From Chloroflexota bacterium (GTDB taxonomy: Bacteria; Chloroflexota; Anaerolineae; J102), in NCBI GenBank assembly GCA_029782215.1, contig JAKOVD010000147.1:1-64000 (forward strand): 64,000 nucleotides of DNA. The letters are read 5' to 3'. The position numbers and the translations under genes were made by a program. The notes under the pieces were generated by a model that was given only the letters and a program-made list of their open reading frames with translations, made no database searches and had not been told where the DNA came from. Positions 39,234 to 49,769 of the stretch are shown here, piece after piece. Each line of letters opens with the position of its first letter. Positions within the stretch are counted from its first letter, which is position 1.

Positions 39234-40256
39234 TTAAGGGATAAGGAGCAGTTGGCGGGCGGCCGAATACGGATCCAATTGGCGCTCGGCCACCGCGGCC
39301 ACCATGGCATCCAGACTGGCCGTGGGCGTCTGGTCCAGCACGCGGCGCAGCAGCACATCGCGCAAGATCATGCGCAACTCGGTGGCTGCGCGCAGGCGGT
39401 CGCGCAGCTCCCTTGTGCCGCTTTGCTCCAGGTAGAAACGATGCTGCTCGACGGCCGCGACCAGCTCGGCGACGCCCTGGTTCTGTGTCGCCACCGTCTT
39501 GAGGATGGGTGGCATCCAGGCGCTGGGATCGGGGTCGTGCGGGGGCAGCGTGATGGGCAGCATGCGGCCGTGGTGCATGACCTGGTGCTTATCAGGCACG
39601 CCCAGGCTCAACATCATCTTCAGGGCGGTGACGGTGCGGTCGGCGCCCTCACGGTCGGCCTTGTTGACGGCAAACACGTCGGCGATCTCCAGGATCCCAG
39701 CCTTGATCGCCTGCACCTCATCGCCCAGGCCGGGCGCTTCCACCACCACGGTGGTGTGGGCGGTGCTGGCGATCTCCACCTCGCTCTGGCCGACCCCCAC
39801 GGTCTCGATCAGGATACGGTCGAAGCCGGCAGCGTCGAGTACGAGGACGGTATCAGCAGTCGCCTGCGCCAGGCCCCCCAGGCTGCCGCGGGTAGCCATG
39901 GAGCGGATGAAGATGCCCGGGTCGCCCGCCAGGTCGCGCATGCGCACCCGGTCGCCCAAGAGGGCGCCGCCGCTGAAGGGGCTGGTTGGATCGACAGCGA
40001 CGATGCCAACCTGGCAGCCGGCCTGGCGATAGGCCAGCGCCATAGCGTTGACCAGGGTCGATTTGCCCGTCCCCGGAGCGCCGGTGACGCCGATGATGTG
40101 AGCGCGGCCACCCGCCGGATAAAGCGCCATCAGCAGCGGCTGCGCAAAGGCGCTGCCGTTCTCGATGTGGGTGATGATGCGCGCCAAGGCCCGGCGATTG
40201 CCGCCGTGGAGGGCGGTCACCAGGCCGGCAACCGATTGCAGATCGTCGGTGGGCAC
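39234..40256 (-). CDS. meaB: Methylmalonyl-CoA mutase-associated GTPase MeaB (ArgK-like)
   Basis: IIGVTGAPGTGKSTLVNAM; VAVDPTSPFSGGALLGDRVRM; VETVGVGQSEVEIA. Confidence 0.95.
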   Translation of the reverse strand: MPTDDLQSVAGLVTALHGGNRRALARIITHIENGSAFAQPLLMALYPAGGRAHIIGVTGAPGTGKSTLVNAMALAYRQAGCQVGIVAVDPTSPFSGGALLGDRVRMRDLAGDPGIFIRSMATRGSLGGLAQATADTVLVLDAAGFDRILIETVGVGQSEVEIASTAHTTVVVEAPGLGDEVQAIKAGILEIADVFAVNKADREGADRTVTALKMMLSLGVPDKHQVMHHGRMLPITLPPHDPDPSAWMPPILKTVATQNQGVAELVAAVEQHRFYLEQSGTRELRDRLRAATELRMILRDVLLRRVLDQTPTASLDAMVAAVAERQLDPYSAARQLLLIP

Positions 40257-40270
40257 TTGCGCCTGCTGCG

Positions 40271-40672
40271 TTAGGCCGGCTGTGCCAGCTCGCTCTGGAT
40301 GAAATTCACGATCTGCTGTGTGGGTGTGCCGGGACCAAAAACGCCTTTGACGCCCATGGCGTGGAGCGCCGGAAGATCCTCGTCGGGGATAATGCCGCCC
40401 AACAGCAAGATCACATCCCCCATCCCCGCCCTGTCCAGGGCTTCCTTGACCTTGGGCAACAGGGCCATGTGCGCGCCCGACAGAATGGACAGGCCCACGA
40501 CGTCCACATCTTCCTGCAGCGCTGCCTCGGCGATCATGTCGGGCGTCTGCCGGATGCCTGTGTAGATGACCTCGAAGCCCGCATCGCGCAGGGCGCGGGC
40601 AACTACCTTCGCCCCGCGATCATGGCCATCGAGTCCGGGTTTGGCGACAAGCACGCGGATTTTGCGGTCCAT
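40271..40672 (-). CDS. Cobalamin-binding small subunit of acyl-CoA mutase
   Basis: [40 protein letters not shown]12-binding DxHxxG. Confidence 0.95.
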   Translation of the reverse strand: MDRKIRVLVAKPGLDGHDRGAKVVARALRDAGFEVIYTGIRQTPDMIAEAALQEDVDVVGLSILSGAHMALLPKVKEALDRAGMGDVILLLGGIIPDEDLPALHAMGVKGVFGPGTPTQQIVNFIQSELAQPA

Positions 40673-40754
40673 TCTCAGCTCCTCAATGGGATGCATTGCC
40701 CGGTACGCGCCAAACGACAACAATTCGTCGCCGACATCGGGCGAGTTGACTATA

Positions 40755-42440
40755 TCAGAAAAAGACGGGTTCGTGGTAAACGCCGAACACCTCGCGCAGA
40801 ACATCACAAATCTCGCCCAGGGTGGCGTAGACCTCCACGGCGGCAATGATCGGCGGCATAAGGTTGTCGCGACCGCGGGCGCAGTCGGCCAGCGCCGCCA
40901 GTGCCTTATGGACGGCGGCGTGGTTGCGCTCCGCGCGCAGACGCTGCAGGCGACCCACCTGGCGCTCGTATCCCGCCGGGTCCATTGCCAGGATAGGAAT
41001 CGCCATCGACTCATCCACGACATAGTCGTTGACGCCGACGATGATGCGCTCGCGGGTGTCGATCTCCATCTGGTAGCGGTAGGCCGCCTCGGCGATCTCG
41101 CTCTGGAAGAAACCCGCTTCGATGGCCGGAAGCACCCCACCCAGGGCCTCGATGCGCCGGAAGTAGTCGTTGGCCTGTTCCTCCATCTGGTCGGTCAGGT
41201 GTTCCACAAAGAAAGAACCGGCCAGCGGGTCGATGGTGTTGGCCACACCCGATTCATGGGCAATGATCTGCTGCGTGCGCAGGGCCACGGTGACGGCCTT
41301 GGCGCTGGGCAGGGCCAGCGCCTCATCCATGCTGTTGGTGTGCAGGCTCTGCGTGCCGCCCAAGACAGCCGCCAACGCCTGCAGGGTGACGCGAGCGACA
41401 TTGTTCTCCGGCTGCTGCGCCGTCAGAGAGACGCCCGCTGTCTGCGCATGCGTGCGCAGCAGCCAGGAACGGGGATCCTGGGCATGGTACTTCTCACGCA
41501 GGACCCGGGCCCAGATGCGGCGGGCCGCCCGGAACTTGGCGACCTCTTCAAACAGGTCGTTGTGAGCGTTGAAGAAGAAGGAAAGCCTCGGCGCGAAGTC
41601 GTCCACTGCCAGCCCGCGCGCCAGCGCCGCTTCCACATAGGCAAAGCCATCCGCCAGGGTAAAGGCCAGTTCCTGCACGGCCGTGCTGCCCGCCTCGCGG
41701 ATGTGATAGCCGCTGATACTGATCGTGTTCCATTGCGGCAGCTCTTTCATCCCGAACTCGACGGTGTCCGTCACCAGGCGCATCGAGGGCTGCGGCGGGA
41801 ACAGGAATTCCTTCTGGGCGATGTATTCCTTGAGGATGTCGTTCTGGATCGTTCCGCGCAGGTGCCGCCTGTCGGCGCCCTGCTTTTCGGCGGCGACGAT
41901 GTACATGGCCCAGAGCACAGCAGCGGGCGAATTGATCGTCATGCTGGTGCTGACGTCGCCCATGGGAATGCCGTCGAAGAGGACCTCCATGTCGGCCAGC
42001 GAGGAGATGGCGACGCCACACTTGCCGAACTCGCCCAGCGCCTCGGGGGCGTCCGTGTCGTAGCCGTAGAGGGTGGGCATGTCGAAGGCAACCGACAGGC
42101 CCATGTTGCCGTGGGCAAGCAGATACTTGTAGCGCTCGTTGGTTTCTTCGGCTGTGCCAAAGCCGGAGAACATGCGCATCGTCCACAGCTTGCCCCGGTA
42201 CATCGTGCTGTGCACCCCGCGCGTATAGGGGTACTCCCCCGGCAGCCCCAAGTCGCGGCCGTAGTCAAGATCGGCGACGTCAAGCGGCGTGTAGAGGCGC
42301 TTAACCGGCGTGGACGAAGTGGTAATGAACTCAGGCCGCCGCTCCGGCTGGCGCTTGAGCGCGTCTCCCAGGGTTGTTCGCTCCCAACGCTCTACGGCCT
42401 GGCCAATCTCCTGCATGTGTTCGTCGTCGAACAGGGACAT
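40755..42440 (-). CDS. Acyl-CoA mutase large subunit (methylmalonyl-CoA mutase family)
   Basis: [85 protein letters not shown]. Confidence 0.93.
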   Translation of the reverse strand: MSLFDDEHMQEIGQAVERWERTTLGDALKRQPERRPEFITTSSTPVKRLYTPLDVADLDYGRDLGLPGEYPYTRGVHSTMYRGKLWTMRMFSGFGTAEETNERYKYLLAHGNMGLSVAFDMPTLYGYDTDAPEALGEFGKCGVAISSLADMEVLFDGIPMGDVSTSMTINSPAAVLWAMYIVAAEKQGADRRHLRGTIQNDILKEYIAQKEFLFPPQPSMRLVTDTVEFGMKELPQWNTISISGYHIREAGSTAVQELAFTLADGFAYVEAALARGLAVDDFAPRLSFFFNAHNDLFEEVAKFRAARRIWARVLREKYHAQDPRSWLLRTHAQTAGVSLTAQQPENNVARVTLQALAAVLGGTQSLHTNSMDEALALPSAKAVTVALRTQQIIAHESGVANTIDPLAGSFFVEHLTDQMEEQANDYFRRIEALGGVLPAIEAGFFQSEIAEAAYRYQMEIDTRERIIVGVNDYVVDESMAIPILAMDPAGYERQVGRLQRLRAERNHAAVHKALAALADCARGRDNLMPPIIAAVEVYATLGEICDVLREVFGVYHEPVFF

Positions 42441-42517
42441 GGACGCCTCCACTTGCGTAACGACATCGTGCAACCCGCACGCTGGCCCCATTCTACACCA
42501 GACCCGGCAGCACTGGA

Positions 42518-42565
42518 GTAACGACTTGAGTCGTTCTCCCGCGCCGCAACGACTCAAGTCGCTAC
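42518..42565. repeat. Hairpin repeat GTAACGACTTGAGTCGTT...AACGACTCAAGTCGCTAC
   Basis: 18-nt arms with one mismatch; same family as 15633-15680. Confidence 0.88.
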
Positions 42566-42646
42566 TTCGGATTCCGTCTCATCACGAAAACAGGGGCCGG
42601 CCGCCGTGCGACCAACCCCTGTTGGTTTCGCCTGTAACGCGTCGTG

Positions 42647-43432
42647 TTACTGGCCGGCGGCTTCCTTCGCCTGGAACGTCACCGTGACGGTGACGGGGTT
42701 GCTGACCTTGAGGAGGCCGCCCATCTCCGGGGGATTGAAACCAAAATCCGTCATGCCGAAGTTCGTCTGGGCGGTGCCGCTGAGGGTGTCGCCCTGCAGG
42801 GTAGCCTTAACATCGAAGGTCAACGGCTTGGTGGTATCACGGATGGTCATATCGCCGGCCAGCTTGAAGTTCACCGGTTGGCCCTCGGCGAAGCCGGCCG
42901 GAAACGCATCGATCGAGGTGGCTTTGAAGGTGGCGTTGGGGAACTTCGACGACTCCAGCCAGCGCCGGCGAATCTGATTGTCGCGGCGGGTATCATCGCT
43001 CTTCAACGTGCTGATGTCCACCGTGAACTGGCCCGCCTGGAGCTGCGGCGGCGTGCCGGGCACGACCGCGAACTCGCCACTGACGGCGTTCGTACTGCCG
43101 ACGGGATTGAAGAGGCCGAGCTTCTTGCCCAACTGGCCGACGGCTCCTGCCAGGAACTCCTCCTGCACTTCGTAGCTGGCCTGTGAGGCCTCAGACACGA
43201 TACGGAAGGTGCGCGCAGCACCGCTCGTGTTGTTCGCCGCCGGCGCAGAGGTGGCGGCAGGCGCTTCCGTCGACACTGCCTTCGGGGTCGCCGCCGGTGC
43301 GGACGTGGCGGGCGCCTGTGTGGCGGCGGCAGGCTGTGTCGCCGCTGGGGCTGACGCCGGTGCGGCCGCAGGCGCGCAGGCGGCCAACAAGAGGACAGCA
43401 GCACTTACAATGAGAAGCACGCGTGGGGACAT
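42647..43432 (-). CDS. YceI-family lipoprotein
   Basis: Lipobox LLAACAP; TFRIVSEASQASYEVQE...TLKSDDTRRDNQIRRRWLESSKFPNATFKATSI. Confidence 0.92.
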   Translation of the reverse strand: MSPRVLLIVSAAVLLLAACAPAAAPASAPAATQPAAATQAPATSAPAATPKAVSTEAPAATSAPAANNTSGAARTFRIVSEASQASYEVQEEFLAGAVGQLGKKLGLFNPVGSTNAVSGEFAVVPGTPPQLQAGQFTVDISTLKSDDTRRDNQIRRRWLESSKFPNATFKATSIDAFPAGFAEGQPVNFKLAGDMTIRDTTKPLTFDVKATLQGDTLSGTAQTNFGMTDFGFNPPEMGGLLKVSNPVTVTVTFQAKEAAGQ

Positions 43433-43543
43433 AGGGAAGGCTCCATAGTGTGTGTGACGGCTCGTTACTGCACCCTTACAGCAGCCTTGTCCGGCTGCTG
43501 TTTGCTGTTTGACGCCGGATCGACGCTGATCCTTACGCCTGTG

Positions 43544-45130
43544 TCAGGGTTCGCGGCGCAGCCGGACGAGCGTATTCCCGTCAAATGGGCTGCGGCCGAC
43601 ACGCAATGCGTCAATCCAGGGCTGCCTCGTCGCGGCATAGCGCTCAAAGGCAGCGGAATCACGCGACCTCAAGACGTCCAGGAAGCGGCTGAAATCGCTG
43701 GCAGCCTCCATGTGGCGCCCGAGCAGCGCGTTGGTCAGGCCCCTGCTGTCGAGACTCATCCCGCTGTCATCCCTGGCCACGGCGGTGTCGCAGAACGGCA
43801 TGGCCTCGGCAGCCTTACCCGCAAGGCTGAGATTCCAACACAGCGCGTTGTTTGGACCCGGTTCGTCCGGCGCAAGGTCGTGTGCGGCCCGGAAGCTGGC
43901 CAATGCGGGCGCAAGATCGTCCGGGTTGGCTTTTGCCAGGGCGAGACCGAGGTTGAAATGCCCGGTGACATTGCCGGGGGCCATAGCCACCACTTGCCGA
44001 AAGTCCGCTGCCGCCTTCACCACATCGCCTGGGGCGTTGCGATTGAGGTAGGCCGCGCCCCGGTTGTTCCAGGCTGATACGATCTCTGGCCGGCGGTCGA
44101 TGGCATCTGAATAGAGGGCAATGACCTCGCTCCAGTCCGGGTTGGGCCGGCGGCCGGCAATCGCCGCCAGGTAGAACTGGATGACGGCCAGGGCGCGGGG
44201 TTCAACCGGGGGTTTGGCCAAGGCCCGACGAAACACGGTCTCAGCATCGGCATCGCGTCCTACCTGAAAATGGACCTGTCCCAAGACATAGAGCGCCAGC
44301 CAACGGATTTCCTCAGGCAGACCGGCGTTGATGGTGGCGCTGAGCTCGCCGGGGTTGGCCACCAGGCGGCGAACCTCAGGCGAGGCAGGTCCGTCGCCGC
44401 CTGGCAGACCCGACACGTAAGCAAGGACCCGGCCGCTGTCATACTCACCCCACACGACCAATGCGGCGCCCAGGTCGCTGCCCACACGCTCAGCCGTCTG
44501 CGGGTCGGAAACCACATCCTTCAGGGTCTCGACACGCGTCTGTGACAGCCCTGCTCCTGCCAGCTCGGACTGCAGCGCCTCCTGCAGGCGGCCAGCCACG
44601 TTGTAGCCCATTTGGCTGCCGCCGTAGTTGGCGAACTGCCCAATAAGGATAAGGGTCTCCCCCGTTGCCGCCGGCGCCACACCAGGATCGGTCACCGTCC
44701 CCGGCAATCGCTTCGTGGAGACCAGCCACCAGAGAAGTGCCCCCGACAACACCGCGACCAGAATCAGCACGGTGGCGACGATGCGCCAGGGTCGCCGGGA
44801 AGCGGCTGCCGTCAATTCCGGCTCATCCTGGTGACCCGCGATCGGCTCCACCGTGGTCGACCTGGCTGACGTCGTCACCTGCTCGCCCGGCGGAAGCGGC
44901 GTTACCGGGGCAAAACCGGCGGCCAGCAGGAGCGCATCACGTTCATCAGTCGACAAACGCAGCTTGGCCGCCAAATGCATCACGTCGTCGCGGCTGCGCG
45001 GGCGCTGGGTCTCGCCCTCACGCCAGCGGAAGATCGTCTGGCGACTCACCCCCAGCGTGCGCGCCAACTCTGCGTCCGGCACGCCTGTACGCTCGATGTA
45101 CTGTGAGAGGAGCTCGCCAAACGTCTGCAT
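43544..45130 (-). CDS. HTH (XRE-like) protein with TM segment and TPR repeats
   Basis: MQTFGELLSQYIERTGVPDAELARTLGVSRQTIFRWREGETQRPRSRDDVMHLAAKL; TM; TPR C-terminus. Confidence 0.82.
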   Translation of the reverse strand: MQTFGELLSQYIERTGVPDAELARTLGVSRQTIFRWREGETQRPRSRDDVMHLAAKLRLSTDERDALLLAAGFAPVTPLPPGEQVTTSARSTTVEPIAGHQDEPELTAAASRRPWRIVATVLILVAVLSGALLWWLVSTKRLPGTVTDPGVAPAATGETLILIGQFANYGGSQMGYNVAGRLQEALQSELAGAGLSQTRVETLKDVVSDPQTAERVGSDLGAALVVWGEYDSGRVLAYVSGLPGGDGPASPEVRRLVANPGELSATINAGLPEEIRWLALYVLGQVHFQVGRDADAETVFRRALAKPPVEPRALAVIQFYLAAIAGRRPNPDWSEVIALYSDAIDRRPEIVSAWNNRGAAYLNRNAPGDVVKAAADFRQVVAMAPGNVTGHFNLGLALAKANPDDLAPALASFRAAHDLAPDEPGPNNALCWNLSLAGKAAEAMPFCDTAVARDDSGMSLDSRGLTNALLGRHMEAASDFSRFLDVLRSRDSAAFERYAATRQPWIDALRVGRSPFDGNTLVRLRREP

Positions 45131-45356
45131 GGTAGGCCGCGGTGCCGGGTGAGGCGCCTGAATCCTTACGGGGACCGGGTGAGAGCGGTGTTGCACCCGC
45201 TGTTGCACGAAATGTGACAGAACTGGCGCTTGAAATGAACGCACAGTCTGCCAGGATAGGGTCAACAACGAGGTCCACTGCGCCTGGATCGCCGGTTCCA
45301 TTATAGCGCAACGCTTCACCGGCAATCCCCCCCAAATCCACCTAACGGAGAGTTCC

Positions 45357-46847
45357 ATGTTCACCCGCCCCTTCGCCATTCTGGCAGCTATCTTGTTCCT
45401 CGCCGTCTTCTTGGGCGCCTGTGGAGGCGCCCAACCTGACGCCTCCAAATCCTACAGCCGTGCCGTTATCAACCGCGGCGCCATCGTTCCCGCTGAGAAC
45501 ATCCGTGTCAACGAGTATCTGAATTACTACGAACAGCGCTTCCCCGAGCCCACCGATGCGCCACTCGGCCTTGATCTCCGCCTGGGAAACACCAAGGTGC
45601 CGGCCACGGGCGGCGACATCTGGCTGCAGATCGGGTTGCAAGCAGGCAAAGACGCTGAATCCCGGCGCACACCCCTCAACCTGGCGCTGGTGCTCGACAC
45701 AAGTGGGTCGATGAAGAGCAGCGACAAGCTGCCAGCCCTCAGGCAGTCACTGCGGGTGTTCCTGGACAGCCTGCAGCCTGACGACATCGTCAGCATCGTG
45801 GCCTATAGCGATGAGGCCCGTGTCCTGCGCTCTGCAGGACCGGTCGCGGACGGCCGCTGGATTCGCGAGACGGTCGATGGCCTGCAGCCCAGCGGCTATA
45901 CCAATCTGCACGCGGGTATGATAGCCGGATTCCAGGAGGTCGAGCGGAACTTCGACATCCGACGCAACAACCGCGTCCTCTTGCTCACGGATGGGGTGGC
46001 CAACCGCGGCGAAATCCGCCCGGACAAGGTCGCCACCGACGCCAGGTCCTACAACGATCGCGGCATCTACCTCTCCACGATCGGTCTGGGACTGGATCTC
46101 AACGACCAACTGCTCAGCACCCTGGCCTCGCAGGGCAAAGGCGCCTATCATTTCATCGACTCCGCAGGGGAGATGGATAAAGTCTTCCGCCAGGAGGTTA
46201 GTGGCCTGGTGGAAAAGGTCGCCGAGGATGTGGTCGTCAGCATCGTCCCCGAGCGCGCCAGCTTGACGTGGGTCAGCGGCTACGATGGCGCACCCCCTGC
46301 CGGAGGCGCGCAGGTCAGGATGCCCGATATCGGCGCTGGCGACAGCCAAGTGCTCATGGCCCGCTTCAGTGCCGCTTCCTGGCCGTCCGAAGCGCCGGTG
46401 GCGACAGTGACCGTTTCCTACACCGATCTCTTTGGCCAACGCCAGCGCCAGCTCCTGGGGGAAGTTCGGGCCACCACAGGTAGCGCCGGCGCCGATCCCC
46501 TGGCGGATGTCGAGGTGCGGCGCAATGCCACGGTCGCCCAGTCGGCCCAGGCTCTGATCGACATCGATCACCTGTTCGAAGCCGACCGTTATGAGCAGGC
46601 ATGGCGGCTGGCGCGACAAATGGAGCAACAGCTTCGGGAACTAGCAGCCTTGTCTGCAGACGAACGCATGGTGCAGGATGCCGACCTGTTTCGCCGATAT
46701 CAGCTCACCCTGGCGCAGGCTCTCGGCTATGAGCCCGACGAGTCACGGGATGCCACCACGCCTGATGGCGGCCAGCCGGAGCGCTGGGGACCCGGTCTGA
46801 GAACACCCTTGCCCACCCCGGACCTCCCGGCGATCGAGGTCAGGTAA
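45357..46847 (+). CDS. VWA-domain lipoprotein (YfbK-like)
   Basis: Lipobox [39 protein letters not shown] (MIDAS). Confidence 0.9.
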   Translation: MFTRPFAILAAILFLAVFLGACGGAQPDASKSYSRAVINRGAIVPAENIRVNEYLNYYEQRFPEPTDAPLGLDLRLGNTKVPATGGDIWLQIGLQAGKDAESRRTPLNLALVLDTSGSMKSSDKLPALRQSLRVFLDSLQPDDIVSIVAYSDEARVLRSAGPVADGRWIRETVDGLQPSGYTNLHAGMIAGFQEVERNFDIRRNNRVLLLTDGVANRGEIRPDKVATDARSYNDRGIYLSTIGLGLDLNDQLLSTLASQGKGAYHFIDSAGEMDKVFRQEVSGLVEKVAEDVVVSIVPERASLTWVSGYDGAPPAGGAQVRMPDIGAGDSQVLMARFSAASWPSEAPVATVTVSYTDLFGQRQRQLLGEVRATTGSAGADPLADVEVRRNATVAQSAQALIDIDHLFEADRYEQAWRLARQMEQQLRELAALSADERMVQDADLFRRYQLTLAQALGYEPDESRDATTPDGGQPERWGPGLRTPLPTPDLPAIEVR

Positions 46848-47001
46848 AGATGAGCCGGTCTGGCGGCAGACCCGGGCCCGCGGGCTTCCGAGCGAGGAAA
46901 GATCAACCTGGATGATCGCATCTGAGGAGTGCTACGAGGCAGGTACAAGATGCTTACCGCACTCTGAGCGATTCCCACACTCGTTCCCGTGGAGAACACC
47001 A

Positions 47002-47403
47002 ATGACCACCGAGAGAGTACACAAGACCGACGCCGAGTGGCAGGCCGAGCTGACCCCGCAGCAGTATCACGTGACCCGGCAGAAGGGCACCGAACGCGCC
47101 TTCACCGGCGCCTACTGGATGACCAAGGACCACGGCGTCTACCGCTGCGTCTGCTGCGGCGCTCCCCTGTTCGCCTCCGAGACCAAGTACGACTCCGGCT
47201 CAGGCTGGCCCAGCTTCTGGGAGCCCATCGCCGCCGAAAACGTCGAGGTCGAGGAAGACCGCAGCTTGTTCATGGTCCGCACGGAGGTGAAGTGCGCCTC
47301 CTGTGAGGCCCACCTGGGCCACGTCTTTGAAGACGGTCCCCGCCCCACCGGCCTGCGCTACTGCATCAACTCCGCGGCGCTGAAGCTGGACAAGGCCGAG
47401 TAG
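47002..47403 (+). CDS. msrB: Peptide-methionine (R)-S-oxide reductase
   Basis: [52 protein letters not shown]. Confidence 0.97.
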   Translation: MTTERVHKTDAEWQAELTPQQYHVTRQKGTERAFTGAYWMTKDHGVYRCVCCGAPLFASETKYDSGSGWPSFWEPIAAENVEVEEDRSLFMVRTEVKCASCEAHLGHVFEDGPRPTGLRYCINSAALKLDKAE

Positions 47404-47405
47404 CC

Positions 47406-47443
47406 AAGTGCGACGCACCTGCGAGGTGCGTCGCACTTTTCTT
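47406..47443 (+). terminator. Intrinsic terminator hairpin
   Basis: AAGTGCGACGCACCT-gc-g-AGGTGCGTCGCACTT followed by a T-rich tail, 3 nt after the msrB stop. Confidence 0.85.
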
Positions 47444-48701
47444 ACCGCCACTTCCCCGTGATCGCTGCCTCCAGGCACTGCTCCATGTCGCCGAAACGCA
47501 TGTCGACGCCGCTGTGCATGGGCGCATAACAGGCCATCTTGCCGGCGTTGGTCGCCATGCGCTTCACGTTCAGTGCCCGCATCGGCGCCACTACGGCGCA
47601 CGTATCCGCCACCACCTCGCCCCCGGCCGCCTCGATGATCTGCACCCAGCCATCCTGAGCCGCCCGCTCGCGGGTGATCCGTGAGGTGGTCACCCACAGC
47701 CGCGTCGTCAGGTTGTGGCCCTGCAGGCGCTCGGCCACCTGCTGCAGCTCAGTGTAGGAAGCGTGGGGGCAGCCGATGGTCACCAGATCGATGGCAGTCG
47801 TCTCGGGATTGGCATCCATCACCGCATAGGCAGGCGCCAGCGAGTCGATGACGATGCGCTGTGCATCGGGCCGGAGCAGACGCTCGCCCTGGTCGCGGGC
47901 CTCGGGTGTGTAGCCGGCGATGTGATATAGCGCCACGGCGCCGTAAGCGGCGACTCCTGCCCCCAGGGTCTTGAGGCGGTCGCCTGCCTCGCCGCCCAGG
48001 GTCAAGTCCTCGGGCAAGGGCGGCAGCCAGGCGCCCAGATCGGGGAAGTAGGGCACACCGTTGCCCACTGCCTTGCCCACGAGGTAGCTCAGGGCGCCAA
48101 AGTCGGCAATATCGGGCACCGGGCACGTGACCTCGACGACATGGGTGGCCCGGCGCTCCTCCTCCAGGTGATAGCCGTAGCGGGCGGTGCGCCCGACCAG
48201 GGCGGCAGCCAGGGCGCTGGGGCCGCCTTCCCGGTTGCTGAAGGCGCCCACCACCGAGTTGGCCCAGGCCACGGCGCTGGACTCGGCCCAGGCCAGGTGG
48301 TCGCCGCGCTTGGGGGCAAAGCCAGGCATCAGGTAGGGCGTGCAAGACATGGTGGGCGTGACGCCCATGCGCACAAAGGCGCCAATGGCCGTGAGCTGGG
48401 GCCGGGCAAAGCCGGGACTGATGCCCATCGCCTCCCAGCGATCGAGCTCCATCCCCGCCGGGTTCAGCGTCGTGGGCACGACGGTCTTGGCCCCCTGCTC
48501 CGCCCACTCGTTCAGGAAGTCGACCCCGGCGTCGCCCAGGTTCTTGTAGCTGACGCCGGAGATCTGCACGTGGCTGACGGGCACGAGATCGGGCGCGCCG
48601 TAGATGCGGCCCAGGGCGACGACGATCTCCATCGCCCTCTTGACGCCGGGACCGGCAGCGCCATCCAGCAGGGATTGTTCTTCAGGGGTAAGGTAGAGCA
48701 T
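47442..48701 (-). CDS. Aconitase X catalytic domain protein (DUF521)
   Basis: MLYLTPEEQSLLDGAAGPGVKRAMEIVVALG; VSHVQISGVSYKNLGDAG; TVVPTTLNPAGMD-like motif. Confidence 0.92.
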   Translation of the reverse strand: MLYLTPEEQSLLDGAAGPGVKRAMEIVVALGRIYGAPDLVPVSHVQISGVSYKNLGDAGVDFLNEWAEQGAKTVVPTTLNPAGMELDRWEAMGISPGFARPQLTAIGAFVRMGVTPTMSCTPYLMPGFAPKRGDHLAWAESSAVAWANSVVGAFSNREGGPSALAAALVGRTARYGYHLEEERRATHVVEVTCPVPDIADFGALSYLVGKAVGNGVPYFPDLGAWLPPLPEDLTLGGEAGDRLKTLGAGVAAYGAVALYHIAGYTPEARDQGERLLRPDAQRIVIDSLAPAYAVMDANPETTAIDLVTIGCPHASYTELQQVAERLQGHNLTTRLWVTTSRITRERAAQDGWVQIIEAAGGEVVADTCAVVAPMRALNVKRMATNAGKMACYAPMHSGVDMRFGDMEQCLEAAITGKWR

Positions 48702-48702
48702 G

Positions 48703-48758
48703 GTTGAAGGTTGCAGGTTGCAGATTGAAGGTTGAACGTTCAACGCCTAACGTTCAGC
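48703..48758. repeat. Heptanucleotide-register tract T5 (8 x 7 nt)
   Basis: GTTGAAG GTTGCAG GTTGCAG ATTGAAG GTTGAAC GTTCAAC GCCTAAC GTTCAGC; fills the gap between the acnX start codon and the next gene's stop. Confidence 0.92.
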
Positions 48759-48953
48759 TCAAGAGCCGCCGCGGTCGTGGTTGATCAGGTAGTCGAGGCC
48801 CAGGAACAAGACCACGGCGACGACGGCGAAGATCAGAATAAGCTGCCAAAAGCTGGCATGGACGAAGACGACGATGTTCAACTTCGACCAAAGCAGCCAG
48901 AAAGCAATAAGGACGGCGATGGTGACAAGAAGAGGGCGCGCTCGTGGTCTCAT
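48759..48953 (-). CDS. Small membrane protein, LapA-like topology
   Basis: 64 aa with two hydrophobic segments. Confidence 0.6.
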   Translation of the reverse strand: MRPRARPLLVTIAVLIAFWLLWSKLNIVVFVHASFWQLILIFAVVAVVLFLGLDYLINHDRGGS

Positions 48954-48973
48954 GGCGGCGATTGTACCATGAC

Positions 48974-49050
48974 GACCGCAGACGGCCGACCGCTGACCGC
49001 GGAGTTCGGGAGAATCCGTCGGCGGTCGTCCGTCGGTGGTCGGCGGTCGT
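48974..49050. repeat. Heptanucleotide-register tract T6 (11 x 7 nt)
   Basis: GACCGCA GACGGCC GACCGCT GACCGCG GAGTTCG GGAGAAT CCGTCGG CGGTCGT CCGTCGG TGGTCGG CGGTCGT. Confidence 0.85.
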
Positions 49051-49090
49051 TCCCTTTGCGCAATGACCGCTGTGCCCTTACACTGCCGCC

Positions 49091-49765
49091 ATGGAAGCCC
49101 TCCAGCGGCAAAGTATCCCGTCGATCCAAGTCAAGATCTGCGGACTGACCAACCTGGCCGATGCGCAGGCGGCGGTAGCGGCAGGGGCCGATTTGCTCGG
49201 CTTCATCTGCTACCCCAAGTCGCCGCGCTACGTCACCACCGAACAGATCGGCGCCATCCTGGCCGGCCTGGCGCCCGGGCCGAAGGCATGGCGCAGCGTC
49301 GGCGTCTTCGTCGATGCGCCCCTCGCGACGGTCTGTGAGGTGCTCGACCGCACCGGTCTTGATTTGGCGCAGCTTCACGGCGGCGAGCCGCCCGCTTTGC
49401 TCGAGCAGCTCGAAGGCCGCGGTTTCAAGGCCCTGCGCCCGGCCAGCCTGGCCGAGGCCGAAGCCGACGCCGAGTGGTACACCGGCTTGGGACCGGCCGA
49501 TGGCCCCGACCTGCTGATCGACGCCTATCACCCCATCGTCTACGGCGGCACCGGCCTGCGCGCCGACTGGCTGATCGCCGCCGCCATCGCCCGCAGTCAC
49601 CGCCTGCTGTTGGCAGGCGGCCTCACCTCTGCCAACGTCACCGCCGCCGTCGCGGCCGTCCGGCCCTGGGGCGTGGATGCCAGCAGCGGCGTCGAGACCC
49701 GCCCCGGCCAGAAAGATCACGATGCCGTGGCTGCGTTCATCGCTGCGGCAAGACAAGAGACCTAG
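49091..49765 (+). CDS. trpF: Phosphoribosylanthranilate isomerase
   Basis: [63 protein letters not shown]. Confidence 0.97.
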   Translation: MEALQRQSIPSIQVKICGLTNLADAQAAVAAGADLLGFICYPKSPRYVTTEQIGAILAGLAPGPKAWRSVGVFVDAPLATVCEVLDRTGLDLAQLHGGEPPALLEQLEGRGFKALRPASLAEAEADAEWYTGLGPADGPDLLIDAYHPIVYGGTGLRADWLIAAAIARSHRLLLAGGLTSANVTAAVAAVRPWGVDASSGVETRPGQKDHDAVAAFIAAARQET

Positions 49766-49769
49766 AGCC

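Noticed and set aside
40566-42521. 651-aa plus-strand ORF
   Set aside because: Antisense of the well-supported acyl-CoA mutase.
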